DNA of 64,000 nt, from positions 4,030,001-4,094,000 of the forward strand of contig NZ_CP022752.1 of NCBI RefSeq assembly GCF_002263515.1. The letters are read 5' to 3'. The DNA is from Actinopolyspora erythraea (GTDB taxonomy: Bacteria > Actinomycetota > Actinomycetes > Mycobacteriales > Pseudonocardiaceae). A program made the position numbers and the translations under genes. Shown here in pieces: positions 27,491 through 37,411 of the stretch. A model generated the notes under the pieces. That model saw nothing but the letters and a program-made list of their open reading frames with translations, did not search any database and was not told the DNA's origin. Position 1 is the stretch's first letter. The number at the start of each line of letters is the position of its first letter.

Positions 27491-28400
27491 CGCCGCTTCC
27501 CGTCCGCTCCGAAGTCGTATCCAGCCCGCCGAACAGATCAGTGGTCGGCGCCGTCCCGTCCCCGTCCCCCAGCGTGTAGTACTCGGTGGGCGACACCGGC
27601 TGGCCGATCCCGTTGGACAGCGCGTAGGCGGCGGTCCCGCCACCGTCCGGTGAACCGTCGCTCCAGACCCGAACCTGGGTGCGGTGCGCTCGCAGCGCGG
27701 CCAGCTTGGCGGGCAGCTGGTCGGCGATGTCCACCGCCGTGGTGATCCCGGCCGGATCCACGGCGGGCAGCTGGTCGGCGGTGGGAAGGGGGAACGGCAG
27801 TTCGGCGACACCGGCGAGCCGTTGCAGCCCCTCGTGGAGATCCGCCGCGGAGGGGGTGGCGTAGAACAGCCTGCGGACCTCCGGGACCCGTCGAACGGCG
27901 GCCACGGTCAGCTCGTGCGCCCGGACGTGGTCCGGATGGCCGTAACCACCGTCCGAGGCGTAGGTGACCACCACCTGGGGGCGCACCTCGCGCAGCACGG
28001 CTTCGAGCTGGGCGGTCTGCTCGGCGGGGTCACCCGCCACCAGGGCACGTGGATGGGTCCGGGGGGCCGCGGCGGCCGTCTTGCCGCGTTCCTGCCAGAC
28101 CATCCCGGAATCACGCCAACGCCCGATGCCGCCGAGGAAGCGCTGCTCGGTGACCCCGAGCTCGGCGCACGCACGGCGCAGCTCGCCGATGCGGTAGCCC
28201 CCGAGCTGGTCGGCCCGGTCGGAGGCCAGCCCGCGCAGTTCGTCGGGGATCACCTCACCCTCTTCCCCCAGGGTGCAGGTGACCAGGGTCACGCGTGCTC
28301 CGGCGGCCGCGTAGCGGGCGATGGTGCCGCCGGTCCAGAGGGTCTCGTCGTCCGGATGGGCGTGTACCAGCAGCAGACTCGGTGCAGTCGTCAACGTCAC
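27483..28400 (-). CDS. mshB: Mycothiol biosynthesis deacetylase MshB
   Basis: This zinc deacetylase acts on GlcNAc-inositol in mycothiol synthesis, the thiol buffer of actinobacteria. The 305-residue product carries the PIG-L/LmbE motif HAHPDDE (13-19) and GYGHPDHVRAHE (third zinc ligand). The length and the C-terminal block (VSPTEYYTLGDG) fit MshB rather than the related Mca. It heads an operon with two small downstream genes. Confidence 0.93.
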   Translation of the reverse strand: MTLTTAPSLLLVHAHPDDETLWTGGTIARYAAAGARVTLVTCTLGEEGEVIPDELRGLASDRADQLGGYRIGELRRACAELGVTEQRFLGGIGRWRDSGMVWQERGKTAAAAPRTHPRALVAGDPAEQTAQLEAVLREVRPQVVVTYASDGGYGHPDHVRAHELTVAAVRRVPEVRRLFYATPSAADLHEGLQRLAGVAELPFPLPTADQLPAVDPAGITTAVDIADQLPAKLAALRAHRTQVRVWSDGSPDGGGTAAYALSNGIGQPVSPTEYYTLGDGDGTAPTTDLFGGLDTTSERTGSGDE

Positions 28401-28535
28401 CGGTCCAGGTTAGGACTCCGCGCCACCACGCCGGGGACGACCGCCCGGCGGATCCGCCGCACGGGCCTCTCCGACGCACGGCCGCCGTCCCCGCACCACC
28501 GACCGCACCGACCGCCTCGGGGAGCGCGGTGCGGC

Positions 28536-29768
28536 TCAGGGCAGCCCGGCGGGCTGGTGGGAGGCCTGCGAGGTGATCACTGTCACGACTCGGTCCCCGG
28601 CGGTGAGCTCGCCCTCCCGCCACAGCCGGTCGGCGGCCACCAGCGGCGCCGCGGAGCTGAGTTCGGCCGCGACCCCGGCGCGGCCGAGCCGGTCGGCGGC
28701 CGCGCGCAGCTCCTCCTCGGAGCACGGGACCGCCGTACCGCCCGACTCGCGCAGCACCCGCAGGGACATGACCGTGCCCTGCGGATTGCCGATCGAGGAA
28801 GCGAGCGAGGCCGGGTCGACCGGTTGTTCGGGAGGCAGCGCCAGGTCCCGCCGCAGCGCCGTGGACAACGAGGGGTAGCGCTCGGCGGCGATCATGCGGG
28901 GTGGCTTCCCGACGATCCCGAGCGCGCACAACTCGCGGAAGCCCGCCCACAGCCCCGCGAAACCGTCCCCGCGCGAGACGGGCACGACCACCGCCTCGGG
29001 TGCGCCGCCGAGCTCTTCCACGATCTCGTAGGCCATCGTCTTGTAGCCCTCGATGCCGACCCAGAGACTGCTCACCGGAACGGTCGAGGTGTTGGTGAGG
29101 ACCGCCCACCCCTCCGCCTCGGCCCTGCTGCGGAGCAGGTTCCACCTGTCGTCGACGTCGGCGGCGCGCACCGGGCGCCCGCCGTGCAGCTCGATGAGCC
29201 CACGCCACGTGTCGGCGATGTCGGGGGCGGTCACCACCACGCAGTCCAGCCCCGCCAACGCGGCGTAGGCGGCCGCGGAGACACCGGCGTTACCGCTGGA
29301 GGCCAGCGCGACGGTCCCGAAACCGCGACGTGCGGCCCAGGAGACGGCGGCGCTGTAGAACCGGTCCTTGAAGCTGCCGGTGGGGTTGCGGCGCTCGTCC
29401 TTGAACAGCAACCGGTGCTGCCCCTCGTACGCCTTCGAAGCCAACGGCACGAGCGGGGTGGCCCCTTCGCGCAGGGTCACCGCGTGCTCGTGGGGCACCG
29501 GCAACAGCTCGCGGTAGGACCACATGCCGTCACGCCGCCGCGACCAGCGGTCCACCAGCTCCGCGCCGTCCACGCCGGTGAGGTCGTGCTCCGCCAGCAG
29601 TGCGGCGGGTACTCCCTCGGCACGGCAGTCGGCGCAGCCCTCGGTGCCCTCCCGAGGGGTCGTGAGCCGCCCGCACCTGACGCAGCGCAGGCCGCGGAGT
29701 TCGGGAAACCCCGACTCCGGTCTCCCGACAGGCTCGTGCGGTTGTGCTCCGGCGGTCTGCGAGGACAA
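28536..29768 (-). CDS. Threonine synthase-like PLP enzyme
   Basis: This 410-residue fold-type II PLP enzyme of the threonine-synthase family starts with a zinc-ribbon-like region (LRCVRCGRL...CADC, about 27-48). FKDERRNPTGSFKDR holds the PLP lysine and ALASSGNAGVSAAAYAAL the phosphate-binding turn. Members of this longer, zinc-ribbon type are often annotated ThrC, but substrate could be another beta-replacement reaction. The start is TTG with AAGGAG upstream. No hom or thrB gene is adjacent. Confidence 0.82.
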   Translation of the reverse strand: MSSQTAGAQPHEPVGRPESGFPELRGLRCVRCGRLTTPREGTEGCADCRAEGVPAALLAEHDLTGVDGAELVDRWSRRRDGMWSYRELLPVPHEHAVTLREGATPLVPLASKAYEGQHRLLFKDERRNPTGSFKDRFYSAAVSWAARRGFGTVALASSGNAGVSAAAYAALAGLDCVVVTAPDIADTWRGLIELHGGRPVRAADVDDRWNLLRSRAEAEGWAVLTNTSTVPVSSLWVGIEGYKTMAYEIVEELGGAPEAVVVPVSRGDGFAGLWAGFRELCALGIVGKPPRMIAAERYPSLSTALRRDLALPPEQPVDPASLASSIGNPQGTVMSLRVLRESGGTAVPCSEEELRAAADRLGRAGVAAELSSAAPLVAADRLWREGELTAGDRVVTVITSQASHQPAGLP

Positions 29769-29849
29769 GACGGCCCGCTCCTTACCACTCGACGGCGTCG
29801 CCGGGGAACCTATCCGACTCCGCTCGCCGGGGCCACCGGTTTTCGCGGC

Positions 29850-31598
29850 TCACCAGTCGTAGCTCTCGCCGGGGGTGCCCACCCACTCACCAGCACTGCT
29901 GAACGGTCCGGCGAATCCGGCCCCGTCGCGGACCCCGCTGACGTCCCGGCTCACGGCCAGTACCTGTGCCTCCTGGTAGAGGGGCAACGCGACCGCGCCG
30001 GACCACAAAGCCGGTTCGACCCGCTCGGAGGCCCTGCGGAAGGGAACCTCGCCGGTGACGGCCGCCTCGATCGTGGGTTGCAGCAGCTGGTCGCAGAAAC
30101 CGGCCATGTTGAACCGGGATGTCCGCCCCGTGTCGGGATCGACCGCCGGGCACCCCCACTGCGCCGCCATGGTCGCCGCGGAGTCGGCGCTGACCGGTCG
30201 GGCGACGACCGCCAGGTCGATGCCGGCGGAACGCGGGGGGTCCTGCACGTCGGGATCGGTGGTGAGCATGGTGCGGTAAAGCTCATCACCCTTGGGGGTG
30301 ACGACGGTGGTGCTGATGTCCTGTGCGTTGAGCTGGTCCGCCACGCCGTTGGCGACGGCCTCGTAGGAACTCTCGCGGAACTGGGCCGCGATGGCCAGGT
30401 TCAACGGTGTTCCGTCCCGTACCCAGCTTCCCCCGGTGTGTTCGTAACCCGCTTCGGTGAGCAACCGTGCCACCCGCTCGGAGTCGGGGCCGTCGGCGAA
30501 CTCCCCGGAGGGCTCGGTGGGCACGTAACCGGGCTGGGAGGGAGCCAGCACCTGGGCGTGGGCGGGGAGGTTCGCGGCGGGCCCACCTCCGGTTCCGGTC
30601 TCGACCAGGGCCTGCCGGTCCAGCGCCGCCAGCACGGCCCGGCGGACTCGGACATCGCTGAGCTGCGGGCTGTTCGGCCGCAGCATCACCGTGCTGGTGA
30701 CGGGGCGCGGCATGGTGGTGAGCTGGACGTCCTCCCCCAGACCGCGCAGTGCCTCCATGGTGGAGGCATCGGCCGTGAACATTCCGAGCTGCACGTTTCC
30801 GCTGCGCAACGCGTTTATGTTCTCCGAGCGGCCGGCCGCGCGCAGCACGATCCGGTCGGACTCGGCCGGGGGACCCCAGTACCGTTCGTTGCGCATCAGC
30901 ACGACCTCACCGCGGTCCAGGTCGAAGGCGCGGATGGCGAACGGTCCGCCGGAAGCGGGATAACCGTAGTCCAGCGTGTCGGTCCACCCGCCGGGAGCGT
31001 CCTTGAGCAGGTGGGCGGGCAACAGGTGGTCGAACAGCGACTTCCAGCCCGGATAGGGCCGGTCGAAGGTGACCCGCGCGGTCTTGCCGCCCTGGCGGGA
31101 CTCCACGTCGGAGATCAACCGGTATCCCACCGGATTGATCACGCCCGGTTGACGGCGCAGCTGCTCCCAGAGGTAGACGAAGTCCTCGGCCGCGATCGGG
31201 GGACCGTCCGACCAACTGGCCTCGGTACGGATCCGATACCGCACGGTGAACTCGTCGGCGTCCTCGAGCACCTCGGCCGATTCCATCAGCGTGCTGTTGA
31301 GCACCCGCTCACCGTCCTCGCCGGGAACGAACACCGAGGGCAGCATGATCTCGGAGAGGGCGTCGGTGACCGGGGACTGGTCCGCCAGCACGTGCGGGTT
31401 GAAGCCACCCCGCAACTCGTCGATACCCGCCACGACCACCTTGGGCTTCGGGGGCTCGGTGGGAGGCTCGGAGGTGGGAGTCGAGGAGGTCGACTCCACC
31501 ACCGGTGGCGGTGGTGCGTTCGTGCACCCCGAGAGCACGCCCAACGACACCAACAGCAGGGCCACTGCGGGACTCACACGACGCCGACCTCGGTACAC
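29850..31598 (-). CDS. Family 5 solute-binding lipoprotein
   Basis: This 582-residue extracellular binding protein is of the oligopeptide/dipeptide (SBP_bac_5) type. A signal peptide ends in the lipobox LSGC (Cys25) and a Pro/Thr/Ser linker follows. The binding domain has the SWSDGPPIAAEDFVYLWEQ signature and DVRVRRAVLAALDRQALV. The start is GTG at 31598 behind GGAGG. No permease or ATPase gene is adjacent, so it works with distant subunits or has another role. In many actinobacteria an orphan of this type sits next to typA. Confidence 0.88.
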   Translation of the reverse strand: MYRGRRRVSPAVALLLVSLGVLSGCTNAPPPPVVESTSSTPTSEPPTEPPKPKVVVAGIDELRGGFNPHVLADQSPVTDALSEIMLPSVFVPGEDGERVLNSTLMESAEVLEDADEFTVRYRIRTEASWSDGPPIAAEDFVYLWEQLRRQPGVINPVGYRLISDVESRQGGKTARVTFDRPYPGWKSLFDHLLPAHLLKDAPGGWTDTLDYGYPASGGPFAIRAFDLDRGEVVLMRNERYWGPPAESDRIVLRAAGRSENINALRSGNVQLGMFTADASTMEALRGLGEDVQLTTMPRPVTSTVMLRPNSPQLSDVRVRRAVLAALDRQALVETGTGGGPAANLPAHAQVLAPSQPGYVPTEPSGEFADGPDSERVARLLTEAGYEHTGGSWVRDGTPLNLAIAAQFRESSYEAVANGVADQLNAQDISTTVVTPKGDELYRTMLTTDPDVQDPPRSAGIDLAVVARPVSADSAATMAAQWGCPAVDPDTGRTSRFNMAGFCDQLLQPTIEAAVTGEVPFRRASERVEPALWSGAVALPLYQEAQVLAVSRDVSGVRDGAGFAGPFSSAGEWVGTPGESYDW

Positions 31599-31855
31599 GC
31601 TGCACGAACCTCCGTTGCGGATGCGGCCGGAACCACGGCCCGCGCCCCCAGGCCCGGGCGACGGTCGTGCCGCCCGGAAGTCACGCGGTTCCGAACGACC
31701 ACGACCATGCCACACCCCGGGGGAGGACCGTCGGACGAGGCCGGGACGCCACCCGGGACGGCACGGCGTCGCCCGTCATCCGCGAGCCGGTTTCCGGGCG
31801 GGGAACCGGCCGTGCCCGTGGACCCATCACCGGGCACGACCACCGCCGCGGGAGC

Positions 31856-33763
31856 TCAGCCCTGCGAGTCCCTGGACTTGGCGCGCGAACGCTCCCGACC
31901 GCGCTGGGTGCCGTCCAGGGTGACCTTGCGTATCCGCAGCGCCTTGGGCCCCACCTCGACGCACTCGTCGGCCGAGCAGAACTCGAGGGCCTCCTCCAGC
32001 CCCAGCTTGCGGGGCCGGGCGAGCCGTTCCAGCTCCTCGGAGCCGGCCGAACGCATGTTCGTGAGCTTCTTCTCCTTGGTGATGTTGAGGTCCAGGTCCT
32101 CGGGCCTGGGGTTCTCCCCCACCACCATTCCCTCGTAGACCTCGTCTCCCGGCTCCACGAAGAACGTTCCCCGGTCGGACAGCTGCATCAGGGCGTAGGT
32201 GGTGACCTGCCCGGCGCGGTCGGCGACGAGCGATCCGCTGTTCCGGGTGCGCAGCTCGCCCACCCACGGGTGGTAGCCCTCGAAGACGTGGTTGGCGATC
32301 CCCGCGCCCCTCGTCTCGGTGAGGAACTCGGTGCGGAAACCGATCAGCCCGCGTGCGGGAACGACGTAGTCGAGCTTGATCCGGCCGGTGCCGTGCCCGT
32401 CCATGGTTTCCATCCTGCCCTTGCGGGTGGCCAGCAGCTGGGTCACCGCGCCGAGGTGCTCCTCCGGGATGTCCAGCGACAAGCGTTCGAAGGGCTCGTG
32501 CAACCTGCCGTCGATGGTCTTGGTCACCACCTCGGGCTTGCCGACGGTGAGCTCGAACCCCTCCCTGCGCATGGTCTCCACCAGCACGGCCAGGGCGAGC
32601 TCACCACGTCCCTGCACCTCCCAGGTGTCCGGGCGCTCGGTGTCCACCACGCGCAGGCTGACGTTGCCGACGAGTTCGGAGTCCAGCCTGTTCTTGACCA
32701 GCCGGGCGGTGACCTTGGTGCCACCGTTGCGTCCGGCGGTGGGGGAGGTGTTGGTGCCGATGGTCAACGAGATGGCCGGGGCGTCGACCGTGATCCGGGG
32801 CAGTGGGTCCGGGTTCTCCGGGTCCGCCAGGGTGTCGCCGATGTTGATGTCGGGAATCCCGGCGATGGCGACCAGATCACCGGCGGAGGCGTGCTCGGCG
32901 TTCACCCGCTCCAGGTTCTCGGTGACCATGAGCTCGGTGAGGCGCACCTTCTCCACGGTGCCGTCCTCACGGCACAGCCCGACGGTCTGGCCCTTGCGCA
33001 GCTCGCCGGCGTGGATCCGGCACATGCCGATACGGCCGAGGAAGGAGGAGGCGTCGAGGTTGGTGACCAGCGCGCGCAGCGGGGCCTGCGGGTCGCCCTT
33101 CGGAGCGGGAACGTGTTCGAGCAACGTGTCGAACAGCGGGGTGAGGTCGTTGTCGGGGACCTCGCCCAGCGCCGGTGCGGTCAGGTCGGAACGCCCCGAC
33201 CTCGCCGAGGCGTAGACGACCGGGATGTCCAGCACCGACTCGTCGGCGCCGACCTCGGCGGCCAGCTCCAGCAGCAGCTCGTGGGTCTCGTCGACCACTT
33301 CGGCGACCCTGGAGTCCGGGCGGTCCACCTTGTTGACGACCAGGATCACCGGGAGTTCGGCCGCGAGGGTCTTGCGCAGCACGAACCTGGTCTGGGGCAG
33401 CGGCCCCTCGCTGGCGTCGACCAGCAGCATCACGCCGTCGACCATCGACAGGCCGCGTTCCACCTCGCCGCCGAAGTCGGCGTGGCCGGGCGTGTCGATG
33501 ACGTTGATGGTCACCGCCCCCTCGGGGGTGACCCTCCGGATCGCGGTGTTCTTGGACAGGATCGTGATGCCCTTCTCACGCTCCAGGTCGTTGGAGTCCA
33601 TCACACGATCGACGGGCTCGGTGCGCTCGGAGAACGCACCCGACTGCCGGAGCATGGCATCCACCAGGGTGGTCTTGCCGTGGTCGACGTGCGCGACGAG
33701 CGCGATGTTGCGCAGATCGGTACGGGTGCGCTGGTTCGGGCTGGCGACACTGGTGGCGGACAC
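31856..33763 (-). CDS. typA: Translational GTPase TypA/BipA
   Basis: This ribosome-associated GTPase is related to EF-G and aids 50S assembly and stress or low-temperature growth. The 635-residue product has G1 AHVDHGKTT (24-32), EREKGITILSKNTA (switch), DTPGHADFGGEVER, NKVDRPDSR and the BipA-specific C-terminal domain (TKEKKLTNMRSAGSEELERL). The start is GTG at 33763 with AGGAG eight bases upstream. The frame is open further upstream without family sequence. Confidence 0.96.
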   Translation of the reverse strand: MSATSVASPNQRTRTDLRNIALVAHVDHGKTTLVDAMLRQSGAFSERTEPVDRVMDSNDLEREKGITILSKNTAIRRVTPEGAVTINVIDTPGHADFGGEVERGLSMVDGVMLLVDASEGPLPQTRFVLRKTLAAELPVILVVNKVDRPDSRVAEVVDETHELLLELAAEVGADESVLDIPVVYASARSGRSDLTAPALGEVPDNDLTPLFDTLLEHVPAPKGDPQAPLRALVTNLDASSFLGRIGMCRIHAGELRKGQTVGLCREDGTVEKVRLTELMVTENLERVNAEHASAGDLVAIAGIPDINIGDTLADPENPDPLPRITVDAPAISLTIGTNTSPTAGRNGGTKVTARLVKNRLDSELVGNVSLRVVDTERPDTWEVQGRGELALAVLVETMRREGFELTVGKPEVVTKTIDGRLHEPFERLSLDIPEEHLGAVTQLLATRKGRMETMDGHGTGRIKLDYVVPARGLIGFRTEFLTETRGAGIANHVFEGYHPWVGELRTRNSGSLVADRAGQVTTYALMQLSDRGTFFVEPGDEVYEGMVVGENPRPEDLDLNITKEKKLTNMRSAGSEELERLARPRKLGLEEALEFCSADECVEVGPKALRIRKVTLDGTQRGRERSRAKSRDSQG

Positions 33764-34051
33764 GCAGGAACTCCTGGCTGTCGTACGGGTCGTGGTAACG
33801 GCGTCGTTTCGGAAACCGCCCCGGCGGTTCGCCTGCGACGGAACCGGCGGGCATGGCCGCCGCTGAATCGAACTCGTGATCACACGCTGGCGGAGTGCTC
33901 GTCTCCGACGGCCTGTTTCTTCCCACCCCCCAGCGTAGTGCACCACGGTGATCATCCGGTCGTGTGGCTCAACACCCCGGTCCGACTGTTGACCCAGCAG
34001 GGTTAGGTTCGCCTATCCTCACTCTTGACCGTCACCCGGCAGGAGGACCAC

Positions 34052-34240
34052 GTGGGAAAGAAGAAAGACACCATCAAGGTGAAACGAAAGTGCTGCCACT
34101 CGAAGCCGGCATGCAAACGCTGCCCGATCGTGGTACTCCGCGAGGCCCTGCGGGAGTCCAAGGAAGAAGAAGCCAAAAAGGCCCGAAAGAAGAACAAAAA
34201 GAAGGCTGCGAAAAAGGTGGCCGAAACGTCCGCCGAATGA
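34052..34240 (+). CDS. Small Cys/Lys-rich conserved protein
   Basis: This 62-residue, extremely lysine-rich protein has four cysteines in a compact block, KCCHSKPACKRCP (13-25: Cys14, 15, 21, 24), followed by a charged helix (REALRESKEEEAKKARKKNKKKAAKK). The cysteines could bind a metal, and the basic tail suggests nucleic acid or ribosome contact. The start is GTG at 34052 after a perfect AGGAGG six bases away. It is divergent from typA. Its A-rich codons stand out from the neighbourhood. Function unknown. Confidence 0.8.
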   Translation: MGKKKDTIKVKRKCCHSKPACKRCPIVVLREALRESKEEEAKKARKKNKKKAAKKVAETSAE

Positions 34241-34509
34241 CCCGCCGCGGGACGTCCGCGCCCGGAGTCGTCCACCTCCGCCCGGCCGCGCCCCGCGAAG
34301 CCTCTCCGGGGACTCGCCACCGCCGGAACCACCGGTCGGCACGGCGAACGGCACCTAGTCATCCCTGGTGATCCGGCCCCACGCTCGTTCCGCCCCGCGA
34401 AACCCGAACCGCCGGGAACCGCCTGCGCCACCGCCCGGACCCGCTTCGTGGCCACCCCGGAACCCGGCACCGCCGCGCGGGCGGAGTCGCGCACCGAGGG
34501 GCCCGCCCG

Positions 34510-34815
34510 TCACTCCGCCGGGGTCAGATGGTCGGCGTAATCGGCCAGCTCGGGAATGGTTCGGAGCGCCTGGAACTCGATCACCTCCTGCGTGGCCACC
34601 TTGTGCACGACGAACGGATCGGTCGCCAGGATGGCGTCCAGCTGTCCACGCGACATCGACCGAGCGATGATGACCCCACCCGTCCGCGGGTGCCGCCTTC
34701 CCGCGGCGAGGAAGTCACCGGCGTCTTGATGATGGGACAACCACTCGGAGTGATCCGCCAGCAACGCGTCCACATCCGCCAACGGGGCCGTGTAATGCAC
34801 CAGAACTACGTACAT
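34510..34815 (-). CDS. YciI family protein
   Basis: This 101-residue ferredoxin-like alpha/beta protein of the YciI/YCII family has MYVVLVHYTAPLADVDALLADHSEWL, then a GDFLAAGRRHPRTGGVI core with the conserved His/Asp positions, and DPFVVHKVATQEVIEF. Family members are small enzymes or muconolactone-isomerase-like proteins of mostly unknown substrate. The ATG at 34815 is chosen because the family starts there. Confidence 0.85.
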   Translation of the reverse strand: MYVVLVHYTAPLADVDALLADHSEWLSHHQDAGDFLAAGRRHPRTGGVIIARSMSRGQLDAILATDPFVVHKVATQEVIEFQALRTIPELADYADHLTPAE

Positions 34816-34935
34816 TCTTTCACGATAGCGCCGATTGATAACCGTGACGAGCAAGGGAGCACAACGCCACACTATTCGACTAACCCGGAGAACATTTCAG
34901 GCAAATCCGAAATATAATCATGAAGCTGATTCGTA

Positions 34936-35775
34936 CTATTTCGGATCTTGTTTTCCGGAGCCGGGATCCAACAGCGCGCGCAGTGAATCGAGCAGCAACC
35001 GGTCCGCCTCCAGCCACGGCAACTCGGCCAGCTCGGAACTTCCCACCCAGCGCAGCGCCCGGTGCTCCAGCGGAACGGGGAGCCGCGCCCCCGCCACGCG
35101 GCACGCCAGCCGAACCCGGAGCGACATGCCGGAATCACCGGGCAACGGGACGTCGGTTCCGACCCGCTCCAGAGCTCGGACCTCGGTGCCCAGCTCCTCA
35201 CGGCACTCCCGCACCACCGCCTCCGACTCGCTCTCACCCGGTTCGACCCTGCCGCCGGGAAGCTCCCACCCGCCCGCGTGAACGGCCGGGTAGCGCCGCT
35301 GCTGGGCCAGCAGCATCCCGTCCTCGACGAGCGCCGCCCCCACCACGACCGGCCCGAGGGACCACTCCGAGGCGAGTCCCCGCACCGCTTCGAGGTAGCC
35401 GTCGAGACGGGGGAGCAACCACTCGGGAGCCTCCGAGGCGAGGAGGTGCACCTCACAGCGGGTCCGCACCCCGCTCCCCCACTCCCTCGGCATGAACCGC
35501 ACCCGTCCCGAAGGTCCGGCGAAGGAGTCGAACCGCAGTTCCACGGCGCTCTCGTCGGCCCGGGACACCGTTCCCTCGCACGCGGAGACGTCACCGACGG
35601 ACCCCGTGGCGACGGGGAACCGGTCGCCTGCCAGCAGGAGCTCACCCGCCGGTACGGCCGGGGCCCCCGCGACCGCACCGAGGTTGGTGGCCACCGTGCG
35701 GGTGTGCCGCAGCGCCGCGGCCACCGTTCGGAGCGGCGCCGACACCGCGAAAGTACGTTCCAGCACGACGGGCAT
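34936..35775 (-). CDS. SRPBCC-like domain fused to Nudix hydrolase
   Basis: This 279-residue two-domain protein starts with residues 1-135 that look like a START/SRPBCC ligand-binding domain (MPVVLERTFAVSAPLRTVAA; VELRFDSFAGPSGRVRFMPR). Residues about 142-275 are a MutT-type Nudix domain with a full Nudix box GGRVEPGESESEAVVRECRE (174-193) continuing ELGTE. The Nudix part resembles CTP/8-oxo-dGTP pyrophosphatases, so nucleotide-pool cleaning is likely. The fusion is unusual. The start is ATG at 35775 after a weak GGGGCAGG; upstream open frame is not family-like. Confidence 0.82.
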   Translation of the reverse strand: MPVVLERTFAVSAPLRTVAAALRHTRTVATNLGAVAGAPAVPAGELLLAGDRFPVATGSVGDVSACEGTVSRADESAVELRFDSFAGPSGRVRFMPREWGSGVRTRCEVHLLASEAPEWLLPRLDGYLEAVRGLASEWSLGPVVVGAALVEDGMLLAQQRRYPAVHAGGWELPGGRVEPGESESEAVVRECREELGTEVRALERVGTDVPLPGDSGMSLRVRLACRVAGARLPVPLEHRALRWVGSSELAELPWLEADRLLLDSLRALLDPGSGKQDPK

Positions 35776-35959
35776 CCTGCCCCGCACCACGACGGCACGG
35801 GCCACCCGGGGTCGAAAGAACGTCGCCGAACGGCCCGGCCACCGGCTCACCGCTGCCCCACGACACCTGCCCACCGGGACGGTTCGGAAGCGGCGTGGTC
35901 GCCGGTGTCCGCCCACCACGCGAGGCGGGGAGCCGTCCGCCCCTTCGGCCACCGGAACC

Positions 35960-37330
35960 TCACCGGACGGGTAGCCGCACCTCGAAACGGGCACCCCCTT
36001 CGGGGGAAGTACCCACCCGTGCCGTTCCGCCGCGTCGTCCGACCAACTCGGCCACCAGCGCCAACCCCAGTCCCGAACCTCCACCGTCACGGGCGCGAGC
36101 GGGTTCGGCGCGGTAGAACCTGTCGAAGACGTGGGGCCGGTGCCGCGACGGAACTCCCGGTCCGTCGTCGTCCACGAGCAGCCGCGCTCCCCTGGACGTG
36201 GGAAGCACGGAGACGCGGACGAGCGCCCGCGCGTGGCGCAGCGCGTTCCCCACCAGATTGTCCAGGACAGTGGCGATCTCGGTGGGGGTGGAGAGCACGG
36301 TCACGGCGGCCACCGGGGCGTTCAGCCGCACCCGGGGCTCGACCCCGCTCGCGTTCGTCCGGTCCACGACCAGCCGAGCGGCCGACACGAGTTCCACCGG
36401 CCGGGCCTCGGGCGGCGCGGCGGTGTCCGAACGGGCCAGGGCCAGCAGGCCCTCCACCAGCTCGGAGAGCCTCCGAGCCTCCTCCTCGATCTGCCGCAGG
36501 GTCTCCTGGGCCAGCTCCGGATCGGGATGCACCACGGCGACCTCGGCCTGCGCCCGGATCGAGCTCACCGGATTGCGCAACTCGTGCGCCGCGTCCCCCG
36601 TGAACCTGCGGACCCGCTCGGTGTCCGCGTCGCGCCGGGCCAGCATGTCGTTAGTCGCCCGCGCCAACGAGCGCAACTCGTCGTCGGCCTCGGGAACCGG
36701 CAACCGCTCCCCGAGCGGCAGCCGCGCCGCGGCCAGACGCATCCGGCGCACCGGACGCAGCGCGCCGCGTACCGCCAGCCAGGTAGCCGTGCCCACCAGC
36801 AGGGCGACCGCCAGGGACCCGCCCCCGAGAACCCGGTTGGCGGTGGCGCGAACATCGCGGTAGGCGGACAGGTCCGTCCGAGCCAGCACCAGCAGGGGTT
36901 TGCCGCTCGGATCGGCCACCACGCGGCCCGCCCAGCGAACCCCCGACTCCGGTTGACCCCCGCCCGCGGAACGAGTGACGCCCCTGCCCGCCTTCAGGCT
37001 GTTGATCTCCCAGGGGCGAAGCGCGGTCTCGCCCCTGCCGTCCACCGGCTCACCGGCGGTGTCGAGCACTCGCACGCCGTCCCCGGCGACCCGGGCGGGC
37101 TGGGTGCCCGCCGCCACGCCGTCAGCCGCGGCTCCCGCCTCCGACCGGAGCCTCGTGTCCACGGACTCCAGCGAGAGCAGCCCGATGAACCCGACGCTGA
37201 TCGCGACGATCACGGACAGACCGAGCAGCGAGGCGAACACGGCCACGAGGCCGGTGCGGAACTGCACGGTCCGGCGTCTCCACCAGGATCTCGGGCTCCA
37301 TCCCGCTCCGAGGCGGAATCGCGTGGTCAT
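35960..37330 (-). CDS. Sensor histidine kinase
   Basis: This 456-residue membrane kinase has transmembrane segments near 27-53 and 169-188 with an extracytoplasmic sensor of about 115 residues between. A HAMP region follows (about 190-240). The phospho-acceptor His249 sits in DAAHELRNPVSSIRAQAE, with the N box DNLVGNALRHA, the DDDGPGVP motif and the GSGLGLALVAELV motif behind it. It is transcribed after the response regulator at 37412-38125, separated by 81 bases. The pair is divergent from a LolA-like/ABC operon that it may control. Confidence 0.93.
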   Translation of the reverse strand: MTTRFRLGAGWSPRSWWRRRTVQFRTGLVAVFASLLGLSVIVAISVGFIGLLSLESVDTRLRSEAGAAADGVAAGTQPARVAGDGVRVLDTAGEPVDGRGETALRPWEINSLKAGRGVTRSAGGGQPESGVRWAGRVVADPSGKPLLVLARTDLSAYRDVRATANRVLGGGSLAVALLVGTATWLAVRGALRPVRRMRLAAARLPLGERLPVPEADDELRSLARATNDMLARRDADTERVRRFTGDAAHELRNPVSSIRAQAEVAVVHPDPELAQETLRQIEEEARRLSELVEGLLALARSDTAAPPEARPVELVSAARLVVDRTNASGVEPRVRLNAPVAAVTVLSTPTEIATVLDNLVGNALRHARALVRVSVLPTSRGARLLVDDDGPGVPSRHRPHVFDRFYRAEPARARDGGGSGLGLALVAELVGRRGGTARVGTSPEGGARFEVRLPVR

Positions 37331-37411
37331 GACGTACCGTGCCCTTCGCGTTCGCCGAGCCGGGTGACGGCGCGACGGTTCGTGTGACCGGAAACGAACG
37401 GACCGGATCCC

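Noticed and set aside
27684..32138. Rightward open frame of nearly 1500 codons
   Set aside because: It runs antisense across mshB, the threonine-synthase-like gene, the binding lipoprotein and part of typA. Length alone is expected in very GC-rich DNA and the product has no recognisable domain.
31505..34006. Long rightward open frame opposite typA
   Set aside because: Antisense shadow of a well-conserved GTPase gene; His/Gly-rich with no motif.
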